A DNA stretch of 64,000 bases, from contig JBAGRR010000001.1 of assembly GCA_036924835.1 (NCBI GenBank), positions 372,001 to 436,000 on the forward strand. The letters are read 5' to 3'. Below, in pieces: positions 56,745 through 64,000 of the stretch. Numbering within the stretch: position 1 is the first letter of the stretch; every line of letters starts with the position of its first letter. The notes under the pieces were generated by a model that was not told where the DNA came from, ran no database searches, and saw only the letters and a program-made list of their open reading frames with translations. A program made the position numbers and the translations under genes. The stretch comes from Nitrobacteraceae bacterium AZCC 1564 (lineage in GTDB: Bacteria; Pseudomonadota; Alphaproteobacteria; Rhizobiales; Xanthobacteraceae).

Positions 56745-59700
56745 TTTGCTGCGCGAACCTCAACGGTACCGGTTCCCGTGCGGCCGTAACGCGACGGATT
56801 GTACATATCCTCAACATAGGCCTGCGGCAGCACATACTTACCGGGCGAAACCGCGCGAACAACGTAAGCCACGGTAAATACCGCCTTGTCATTGCTGTGC
56901 CGTTCGAAAGATGCGCTGAAGCGATCATCACGGAACTCGGAATTCGTCGGTTGCGCTCCGTCCTCGATCCAGTTCAGCGTACCGCTATCACCGGACGACA
57001 CCAGCTTTGGATTGTCGATCTCGAAACCGGCTGGCAGATAATCTACCACCATGATCTGACCGTATTGTGGACTTGCTTCAGTGACCTTGAGCACCACGGC
57101 AAAGCGATCGTTCTGTTTCGCCCTGGATGGATCGGCGGGCTTGCCATCGAGCGTGAAGTAGTTGCGCTCGAGCTTGAATCCATTCGAAGCGGCGGGCTCT
57201 GGTGTGATCGGGGCACCTGTCACCGAGACCACTGCCTGCACGGTCGCATCGCCGTTGTTGGTCAACGTGATCGTCTTTCCAGCAAGGTCCGTGCTGCGGT
57301 AGTTGCGATACAGGGCCGTCGTCACCTGCTGGCCGTCGATCGAAAGCGACAAGGCGTTCGCTTCCTTGGCCAGAGCACGAGATGCCAGCACAAGCCACGC
57401 GTTCTCCTGCGTCGATGTGAAGGGCGTCAGGCCACGCGCTGCCTCGACCCGCTGAACAGCGAGATTCAGCGTCGCACGAGGCGCACTGCCCTCGCCTGCA
57501 AGTGAAACCAGCGCTGCCGCATCGCGCAGCGAAGAGCCATAATCGGTCCGTCCGAATTGCAGAACGGGCTTCGGATTGAGGCTCTCAACAGCCGCGGCGT
57601 ACACGCGCTCGGCCCGCGACCGGTCACCGACCAGTGCAAGTGCGGCTGCAAGCTGCGCCTTCGCGATCGGCGTCGCGATGTCCTTCAGCTTGGTATCTGC
57701 AAGATACCGCAGATCGCCGATGGGCGCCGTGCCGTTCTTTGCCAGCACATAGAGACCGTAGGCGAGATTGCGGCCACCATCCTTCTCCGGCTCCTCGGCG
57801 TTGACCACCGAGTTACGGATGCGGTCAAGCGCTGTCTTGAACAGCACATCAGGGACCACAAACCCCTTCTCGCGGGCCCGCGTGAGAAAGTCGGTTACGT
57901 ACGCATCGAGCCAGGCATCATCACCACCGGCCGACCACAGTCCGAATGATCCGTTGGAGCCCTGCCGTGCCAGCAACCGGTCGATGGCATCCTTGATGCG
58001 CTGATCGACAGCAGTGTCCATGGCCAGATGCGCCTCCACCGCAAGGTCGTTGACATACAGCAGCGGCATCGCACGGCTGGTGATCTGTTCGGAGCATCCG
58101 AACGGATAGCGATCCAGTGCCTTCAGGATCGTCGCAGCATCGAGTGCTGTCGACAGTCCGACGGAAAGCTGCACGCCGCCGGTGCCCTGCACCAGATCAT
58201 TGAACACGTCCGAGGTCAGGGTCAGGCTTTCGCCTTTCGCCAGACTCCGCACCGAACGGCGCGCCAGGATCTGGGTCGCAGGCTTCACATCAAGCGTGTA
58301 GTGGCGCGCGAGTGTGAGCCCCTCGGGTCCCTTGATGTTAACGTCCAGCTTCGCCTGCCCGGCTCCGCCAGCATCAAGAGCAAGAGCCGCGGAGCTGCGT
58401 TGCTTCGCTGCAAGCCGCACCGTCGTTGCTGGATTCCCAGTCAGCTTGACGGGTCCGGTAGCCTTAACGCTGATGACGTAGTCACCTGCCGCGCCTTCGA
58501 CGTTATCAAGGTCGAAATTCATGGTGCCGTGGTCACCGTTGAGCAGGAAACGCGGCAACGTCGCAGTCAGCACCACCGGATCGCGCACGGTGACATCAGT
58601 ATTGGCACGACCGACCTTGGTGGCCGTCCAGGCGACGGCCATCAGCCGTGCTGTACCGGCAAACTCAGGGATGTCGAATGTCACCTCTGCCTTACCGTCG
58701 GCGCCGACCGTCACGATGCCGGAATAGAGCGCGAGCGGCTTCTGCGTCGGAGGGCTGCCCTGCAGCTCGGCGCTGGCAGAGTCACCGCCCGTCCGGATCT
58801 GACCACGCGCGCCCTGCATGCCGTCGATAAGCTGCCCATAGAGGTCGCGGATCTCGGCGGTCATGCTGCGCTGGCCGAGAAAATACTCGTCGGGCTCTGG
58901 CGGCTTGTAGTTCGTCAGATTGAGGATGCCGACATCGACCGCGGCAACGACGATTTTTGCATCCTCGCCTGGGTTGAGGCCATCAATCTTCACAGGAACC
59001 TTTAACGTCGTGTTCGGGCGAACAAGCGCCGGCGGCGCGAGACTGACCTTGAGCGTCCGCTCAGACCGGTCGATCCCAAACCATTCCAGACCAATGGCCC
59101 GTCCCGGCATGCGCTGGGCTGCTGCGTCGAGCGGCCGGCGCAGCGTGGCAACCACGTAAGCACCTGTGCCCCAATCTTTGCCGATTGGAATGTTGACCTT
59201 GCTGGTCCCTTCCTTGACGTCCACACTTTGCGTGGTGAGCAAACGATCGCCGAGGACATTGATGGTCAGCTTACCCGCGGTACGCGCGTTGACCGAAACG
59301 ACCATGGTGTCGCCGGATTGATAATCCGGCTTGTCGATCGACATTTCCAGCATATCCGGAGTATCGGCACTGCTTTCAAAATACCAACCCACGTTAAACT
59401 GAACTGATGTCAGCGGGCCGTCGGCGTCAGTCGATTTGACGTCGAGCCGGTATCGTCCCGGTTCGGGCGAGACCTGAATACGAGCCGGTTTGTCGGCGGC
59501 AACGTCCACACCGCCGTCGGCTACCCGTTTGGTGGATTTGACCGGCTCATAATCCCAGGAAGATCCCTGCCGATACCATTGATAGCGAGACTCAATTTTC
59601 AGCAGCTCATAGCGCAGATTGCTACGCGCCAGCGTCTTGCCTTCGGGGGAAGCAAAGACCACGTCGAATTTGGCCGGATCGCCTTCCGCGACGCTCTTGC

Positions 59701-61960
59701 CGTCGAACAGAGGTTTCACGCCGATCATGTTGTCGTTCGGGGCGATAGGCAGCGTGATCTTCCGCTCGACTGCGCGTCCACCGGTCTCCACCATGCGGAT
59801 AAATATCTGAGCCTCTTGCGGGCGGGTCGAAGATGGCGCCTTCGCGAGGCTCACCTTGAAGGTTGCCTTGCCGTTGGCGTCAGCCTCCGGAAGATCTTCA
59901 AGCGGTGTCCGCTCATTGCTCGACGTTCCCTCATCGGCAACGCCAAACTGATAGCCATAAAAGCCGGGACGGCCGGATGCCGGCGCGACAAGCATGTCGC
60001 CTTCAAGGGAAAGCCCAGACGCCGGAGCGCCGTAGAGGAATCGTCCATCGACCTCAAGTTCCGCAGGAACTTCAGGGCTTATCTTTTCTGCCTTGGAAGA
60101 GAGCGTGAATTCGATACGGTCAGCAACATAGTCCTCCACCATAAAGGTGGTCTCGCCGATGGACGAAGCTTTGGGATCAGTGAACGCCCGCACCCGCCAC
60201 GTCCCGGTGGGGACGGCTGAATTCAGCGGCAGCGTCAGACTATGTCCGCCTGCGCCCTGGTCGGGAACGACCGCGCGACGGAATTCGACACCGTCGGGAC
60301 GCTCGACCACCAACGTTAGGGGTGTACCGCTCGCAGCGTTACCCTTGCCATCCCGCAGCAGCGCGGTGAGATAAACCGTCTCGCCTGAACGGTAGACACC
60401 GCGCTCGGCATAGACAAAGGCGTCGAGACCGACCGGGACAGTGCGCCCTGAAACACCACGATCGGACAGATCGAAAGCGTTCGATTTGAGGCTGAGGAAT
60501 GCGTAGTCGCCCTTGGCGCCGCTGACCGACAACAGCGCCGGCGAAAGACCGCCCTCGCCGCGCGCCAGCCCGGCTTCGAACAGAACATGGCCCGCGGCAT
60601 CGGTCTTCTTCGTCGCCAGAATCTCGTTGTTACGGGCGACTAGCCGCACCTCGGCGCCAGACGTCGGCTCCGTGGTTGCGAGCGAGTTGATGAAGACGTG
60701 CACGCCATCGTTCCCCGAATAGGCCGTCAGGCCAAGATCGGACACGATGAACCACTGCGTCGCCAGAGAACCGGAGTCCTCATCGTTCGACGCGCCTGGG
60801 CCCTTTGCGGCAGCCGTCATGACGTAAACGCCCGGCTGCATTTCGCCGACAGCCTGATCGACCGGGAAGGCAGTGACGACGTCGGCATTCAAGGTCGGTG
60901 CGGTTGCGACTTCGCCTGTCCAGACTTTGACGCCTTTCTCATTGCCGAGCTCTGATAATTCATAGGTCGATAGCGCGCGCTGGAAATCACTGCCCAGCAC
61001 AGAATTGATCAGATTGCGGTCGCCGATCCGGAAGATATTCACGGACACCGCTGGTGTATTGACGCTCACCAATGGAATGCCGCGCTGACCCGTACGCGGC
61101 AGCACATACGCGCGGCTTGTGAAGCGCACGAACGGTTTGCGGTCGCGCACATAGATGTTGAACTCAGCGGATTTCGGCAGAGATTCCCGGACAGTCGACG
61201 GCAGCCCCGCGCGCAGATTGATGGTGTAGCGCTCGCCATGCTTGAGACCTTCGACGCAGAGCTGCTTGTCTTCCGATGTCAAAGCGGGCTTGTCAGTGCC
61301 GGCAAGGGAGACGAACGGGCCATAGTCAGTGCGTTTGGCGAGATCTTCAGAGAACTGGAAACAGGCCCGCGGCGAAGCAGAGTCCGAGTCCACAGAGTAA
61401 TCCATCAAACGGAAACCGTGATCGTCGCGCAGCTTCTCGTACTGGCCTCGCACGTCGGCGGTCTCTCGCTGATCGAGCGACAGGCGCAGGGCGTCGAGAG
61501 CTGGCCGCCACAGCTTGCGTTCCGACAGGACGTTCCCCAACACCGCGAGAGCGCTGGCCTCATCGTTGGCGTTGGATGCGCGCAGGTAAGCGATATACGC
61601 CGCCGTGGAGGCCCGCTCCTGGAGGAAGGTGCGCTCCCTCGTATCCGACGGGCGGAGCTGAACGATCGTACGCGCGAGCCGGAGCCAGTTGCTGCCATCC
61701 TCCGGCGCAATGGCGACGGTCTGTCCAGCGAGCTGCAACGCGCCGCGCAAATCGTTGCGCTTGACGGCCGCATCGGTATCGGATTTGAGCGCTGCAGCGC
61801 TCTTGTTGATAATCCCCGCCTCGGTTTTGATCTGAGTCTCGAGCCGGACGGCTGCGTCTGCCAGGTCGTCGCGCTTGAAAGCTTTGTCGGCAGCCTGCGC
61901 CGAAACAAGACCGAGCACCAACGCGGCGCAAACCGTGAAGGCGCGAACCAGACCAGTCAT
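56741..61960 (-). CDS. yfhM: Bacterial alpha-2-macroglobulin
   Basis: Very large periplasmic protease trap (1739 aa, about 190 kDa). The thioester motif is CSEQ with Cys1289 in YPFGCSEQITS, which can bind an attacking protease covalently. Upstream lie repeated beta-sandwich macroglobulin domains (for example TVPVGLDAFVYAERGVYRSG, about 510), and a helical thioester domain follows. The N-terminus is an ordinary signal peptide (cleavage after AQA), without the lipobox of E. coli YfhM. It is the first gene of the presumed envelope operon. Confidence 0.95.
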   Translation of the reverse strand: MTGLVRAFTVCAALVLGLVSAQAADKAFKRDDLADAAVRLETQIKTEAGIINKSAAALKSDTDAAVKRNDLRGALQLAGQTVAIAPEDGSNWLRLARTIVQLRPSDTRERTFLQERASTAAYIAYLRASNANDEASALAVLGNVLSERKLWRPALDALRLSLDQRETADVRGQYEKLRDDHGFRLMDYSVDSDSASPRACFQFSEDLAKRTDYGPFVSLAGTDKPALTSEDKQLCVEGLKHGERYTINLRAGLPSTVRESLPKSAEFNIYVRDRKPFVRFTSRAYVLPRTGQRGIPLVSVNTPAVSVNIFRIGDRNLINSVLGSDFQRALSTYELSELGNEKGVKVWTGEVATAPTLNADVVTAFPVDQAVGEMQPGVYVMTAAAKGPGASNDEDSGSLATQWFIVSDLGLTAYSGNDGVHVFINSLATTEPTSGAEVRLVARNNEILATKKTDAAGHVLFEAGLARGEGGLSPALLSVSGAKGDYAFLSLKSNAFDLSDRGVSGRTVPVGLDAFVYAERGVYRSGETVYLTALLRDGKGNAASGTPLTLVVERPDGVEFRRAVVPDQGAGGHSLTLPLNSAVPTGTWRVRAFTDPKASSIGETTFMVEDYVADRIEFTLSSKAEKISPEVPAELEVDGRFLYGAPASGLSLEGDMLVAPASGRPGFYGYQFGVADEGTSSNERTPLEDLPEADANGKATFKVSLAKAPSSTRPQEAQIFIRMVETGGRAVERKITLPIAPNDNMIGVKPLFDGKSVAEGDPAKFDVVFASPEGKTLARSNLRYELLKIESRYQWYRQGSSWDYEPVKSTKRVADGGVDVAADKPARIQVSPEPGRYRLDVKSTDADGPLTSVQFNVGWYFESSADTPDMLEMSIDKPDYQSGDTMVVSVNARTAGKLTINVLGDRLLTTQSVDVKEGTSKVNIPIGKDWGTGAYVVATLRRPLDAAAQRMPGRAIGLEWFGIDRSERTLKVSLAPPALVRPNTTLKVPVKIDGLNPGEDAKIVVAAVDVGILNLTNYKPPEPDEYFLGQRSMTAEIRDLYGQLIDGMQGARGQIRTGGDSASAELQGSPPTQKPLALYSGIVTVGADGKAEVTFDIPEFAGTARLMAVAWTATKVGRANTDVTVRDPVVLTATLPRFLLNGDHGTMNFDLDNVEGAAGDYVISVKATGPVKLTGNPATTVRLAAKQRSSAALALDAGGAGQAKLDVNIKGPEGLTLARHYTLDVKPATQILARRSVRSLAKGESLTLTSDVFNDLVQGTGGVQLSVGLSTALDAATILKALDRYPFGCSEQITSRAMPLLYVNDLAVEAHLAMDTAVDQRIKDAIDRLLARQGSNGSFGLWSAGGDDAWLDAYVTDFLTRAREKGFVVPDVLFKTALDRIRNSVVNAEEPEKDGGRNLAYGLYVLAKNGTAPIGDLRYLADTKLKDIATPIAKAQLAAALALVGDRSRAERVYAAAVESLNPKPVLQFGRTDYGSSLRDAAALVSLAGEGSAPRATLNLAVQRVEAARGLTPFTSTQENAWLVLASRALAKEANALSLSIDGQQVTTALYRNYRSTDLAGKTITLTNNGDATVQAVVSVTGAPITPEPAASNGFKLERNYFTLDGKPADPSRAKQNDRFAVVLKVTEASPQYGQIMVVDYLPAGFEIDNPKLVSSGDSGTLNWIEDGAQPTNSEFRDDRFSASFERHSNDKAVFTVAYVVRAVSPGKYVLPQAYVEDMYNPSRYGRTGTGTVEVRAAK

Positions 61961-62308
61961 GTGAAAACTCCCTGCCGGCGAACTGGAGTCGCCCTAAAAT
62001 AAAGACAAAGCGCGAATCGTGACGGACTCATGGCCCTCATGGTACCGAACATACTGATTTTGGACGACGTCCCGATGAGGCCCAACGGGTCCTCCAGAAC
62101 CTGATCTTACGCTCAAAAGCTGACTTACGCTGATCGCCTAAACGGTCTTTCCGGTTGGTCTGCCGGCTTCCGGAATGGTTCAAAGAAATTAAAGTCGGAG
62201 TGGCATTTTTTATCGTCGCAGGAAGCCGCGGAGGCGCAATTCGAAGGCTCCGGTTCTTCGATTTGTTGCCCGTTGAGGGACCTGGAATAGCTATCTACTT
62301 GAAAAAAT
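61961..62308. other. Intergenic region between yfhM and tRNA-Arg
   Basis: These 348 bp should contain the promoter of the yfhM operon. I see no gene, repeat or clear hairpin. A/T-rich stretches occur near 61996-62010 and 62185-62212, but no convincing -35/-10 pair. Confidence 0.5.
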
Positions 62309-62385
62309 TGGCGATCCCAGCAGGACTCGAACCTGCAACCCGCGGAGTAGAAATCCGCTACTCTATCCAGTTGAGCTATGGGACC
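62309..62385 (-). tRNA. tRNA-Arg (anticodon TCT)
   Basis: Minus strand: acceptor GGTCCCA pairs with TGGGATC (one T-G pair), D-arm GCTCAACTGGATAGAGT, anticodon arm GCGGATTTCTACTCCGC with anticodon TCT reading AGA/AGG, T-arm GCAGGTTCGAGTCCTGC, encoded CCA. Length 77 nt. Confidence 0.96.
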
Positions 62386-62584
62386 GCGTAGAGCTCTCCG
62401 AAATCACATAACATCGTTTTATGTCGTTCACTACCGTCCGAGAACCAATAATGAACGGCTATTTTCAAGCCGCCGCTTAGACTTGTGCGTCTTTGCATTC
62501 TTTACTCAGCGAGTGAGCCGCCCGCCTGCAACACGCAGCCGCTCATTCCTTGAACCATCCGCGGAAAGCAATCGACCACATCGC

Positions 62585-62782
62585 ATGAGCATTTCCTCGC
62601 CCGTCTTGCGCGACATTGCTCTGGCGTCCTGCATGGCTTGCACACTGTTCTGGATCTATACGTTCTACCGGATTTCGAAGTTGCCGCCTGATGACGGCCC
62701 GCCTTTCGAGTGGGTCGCAGAATTGCCACTGACCGCGATCTTTGTCTTTGGTTGGCCGCGCCTATTGGGCAATCGAAGCTAG
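62585..62782 (+). CDS. Small hypothetical membrane protein, 65 aa
   Basis: Open frame whose ATG at 62585 begins a 65-residue product with one clear hydrophobic segment, IALASCMACTLFWIYTFY (about 11-28), and a weaker one, LPLTAIFVFGWPRLLG (about 47-62). Upstream extension in the frame to 62378 runs back across tRNA-Arg and is not plausible. No family is recognised. It is followed by the divergent csp terminator region. Confidence 0.5.
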   Translation: MSISSPVLRDIALASCMACTLFWIYTFYRISKLPPDDGPPFEWVAELPLTAIFVFGWPRLLGNRS

Positions 62783-62830
62783 CTGCATTCGCGGTGTTCT
62801 GGCCCCAGTTGAGCGCAGAATTCGCGCATT

Positions 62831-62861
62831 AAAAAAAGCCGCCGGGCCACGGCCGACGGCT
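62831..62861 (-). terminator. Rho-independent terminator of the cold-shock gene
   Basis: On the minus strand AGCCGTCGGCC (62861-62851) pairs imperfectly with GGCCCGGCGGCT (62848-62837), followed by a run of seven T (62837-62831). It begins 35 bp after the cold-shock stop codon. Confidence 0.85.
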
Positions 62862-62895
62862 ATTTAAGATCGATTGCGATCAATCCGAGGCGACG

Positions 62896-63099
62896 TTACT
62901 CGACCCGCAAGTTCTCGGCGGACTCTCTGCCCCTGCTCTGTACGATTTCGTAGCTGATCTTGGCCCCCTCGCGAAGATCAGACAGACCGGCCTTTTCCAC
63001 TGCCGAGATGTGAACGAAAACGTCCTTGCCGCCAGTTTCCGGAGCGATAAAGCCATACCCCTTTGTCGCGTTGAACCACTTCACAGTTCCTATTGCCAC
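62896..63099 (-). CDS. cspA: Cold-shock protein (CspA family)
   Basis: Single cold-shock domain of 67 residues that binds single-stranded nucleic acid. Both RNA-binding motifs are visible: GYGFIAPE (RNP1, normally KGFGFI) and DVFVHIS (RNP2). The preceding GTVKWFNATKG is typical. An upstream leader of unknown length could give cold-dependent control, but I find no clear structure. It is transcribed toward the terminator at 62831-62861. Confidence 0.95.
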   Translation of the reverse strand: MAIGTVKWFNATKGYGFIAPETGGKDVFVHISAVEKAGLSDLREGAKISYEIVQSRGRESAENLRVE

Positions 63100-63966
63100 C
63101 TGAATGCCTCCCCAACATTGGTCAATTGGCCGAAATATTGGCCGAGTCGCAGGCTGGTGACCGATTCAGTCCGAATTGCGACGCTTCCAAATTGATGCCT
63201 TGAACTTTCGAAGGGCGCTTCGAGGACATCCTGAACCGTCGGAAAAAATCCGTCGTGACCGGCTGATGGGATCACGACGGATGGGGAGTAGCATTCCACG
63301 ATCAAGTATATCGCGGCCCTCGTCGGCGGCTGTGAACAAAAGGTCGCATCGTCCCTCTCAAAACGTCGCAGCCTGCAAGGGTTACCGGCGGCACGAAAGG
63401 CTGACTGAGCGTGCGGCCGGCCACAAAAAACGTGATCCGCAAAGACTTGCGACCACTCATCGTTTCGCTATTTTCGTTCAGCCGCCGGTTTGATCCCCAT
63501 CATCGGGCGGATAAGGTTTGGCCGGGCCGGCCAACGATGCCCGGCCGAGCTGATCCACTCCAGCGGCGGCAATGTCCGTTGGAATTCGACGCACGACTTG
63601 TCGCACGGCCTCATCGCCATTCCCGTAACCTCAACATTTCGGCAGGTCTATCCAGATCCGGGAATTTCGGCATCCGTTCTGATCGTATCGTCCCAGGGGA
63701 AAAAATCATCCGATCGACCCTTGCGGAGACAACCGTGCTTACGAGTGCCGCCGTGGTGATCAGGAAATATTTGCACACGATGGACGCGCCCTTCGAAATC
63801 GATCGATTACAAATTGGAAAAGAAGATCGAACACGATAAGAACGTGCCGCCAGACTGAGGCTGAACCGGCCAATCCGTCCTTTGCATTCTGCTGGATGAG
63901 CGCCTTCGCCAAAATCTGCGATTGAACCTCCAACGACCAAACGATCTACAGGAAGACCTCACCTCT
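63100..63966. other. Intergenic region with no recognisable gene
   Basis: These 867 bp separate csp from the gene beginning at the right edge. Open frames on both strands (for example 63411-63839 + and 63611-63940 -) have mixed, Arg/Ser-rich translations with no domain that I recognise. The left part should contain the csp promoter and leader. Confidence 0.5.
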
Positions 63967-64000
63967 ATGGGATTCAAAGAACCTAGTTTCCTCGACCGGC
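63967..64000 (+). CDS. Start of a probable DUF6481 family protein, cut by the window end
   Basis: Only 11 codons are visible (MGFKEPSFLDR). From memory, DUF6481 proteins begin with a similar MGFKEPSFxDR or MAFREPDFxDR motif and are often close to cold-shock genes. AGGAAG occurs about 13 nt upstream of the ATG. The rest lies outside the window, so this is tentative. Confidence 0.4.
   Translation, partial: MGFKEPSFLDR

Noticed and set aside
63411..63839. 142-codon open frame after the cold-shock gene
   Set aside because: No recognisable motif, mixed composition, and equally long frames on the opposite strand; no ribosome-binding site that stands out.

Overview
The window is a chromosomal stretch of an alphaproteobacterium, most likely Nitrobacteraceae (the Bradyrhizobium, Afipia, Oligotropha, Rhodopseudomonas and Nitrobacter group). 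The evidence is the gene order dusB-ntrB-ntrC-ntrY-ntrX-dat-hfq-hflX, a fused ispDF, the pcm-tolC-popZ-valS block, the aapJQMP transporter, and an interspersed repeat (family B) whose sequence I remember from Bradyrhizobium-type intergenic regions. I see no phage, plasmid, IS transposase or CRISPR array.

Layout. 1-6 kb: alpha-glucosidase and glucokinase (maltooligosaccharide use), a membrane-anchored nuclease, a DUF1272 protein, queC with a preQ0/queuosine-precursor transporter, and mazG. 6-18 kb: gabD, then a long leftward block with hflX, hfq, a D-amino-acid aminotransferase, both nitrogen two-component systems (NtrYX, NtrBC) and dusB. 18-25 kb: ispDF, cinA, coq10, lipA, a 3-methyladenine DNA glycosylase and valS. 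25-30 kb: popZ-like gene, tolC, pcm, small membrane proteins, tRNA-Asn and tRNA-Cys. 30-42 kb: an OprP-type porin, a DTW-domain tRNA modification enzyme and a four-gene tandem-pump RND efflux operon (outer membrane lipoprotein, adaptor, two permeases). 42-51 kb: remains of a cyclopropane-fatty-acid synthase gene, cysK, the general amino acid transporter aapJQMP and metC. 51-62 kb: a tightly packed envelope operon, alpha-2-macroglobulin, PBP1C, a GT39/ArnT-type transferase, a PAP2 phosphatase, a GT2 polyprenyl-phosphate sugar synthase and a LpxB-N-domain protein. 62-64 kb: tRNA-Arg, a small membrane protein, a cold-shock protein and the first codons of a probable DUF6481 protein.

The most unusual content lies between the genes. 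A family of about 165-bp double-hairpin elements (family A) has a strict plan: a conserved base, one 3-nt one-sided bulge, a 16-bp upper stem and a 23-nt loop. The 16-bp stem sequence differs among hairpins, yet both arms match. Elements are bounded by CTAG, a head-to-head dimer lies between aapJ and metC, and one copy is nested inside a family B repeat. CTAG edges of A and B copies coincide with the TAG stop codons of ntrC, cysK, valS, tolC and a small membrane protein gene, and a truncated copy encodes the last residues of the DNA glycosylase.

All assignments come from reading translated sequence and from memory of protein families. No database search was run, and start codons are judged by eye.
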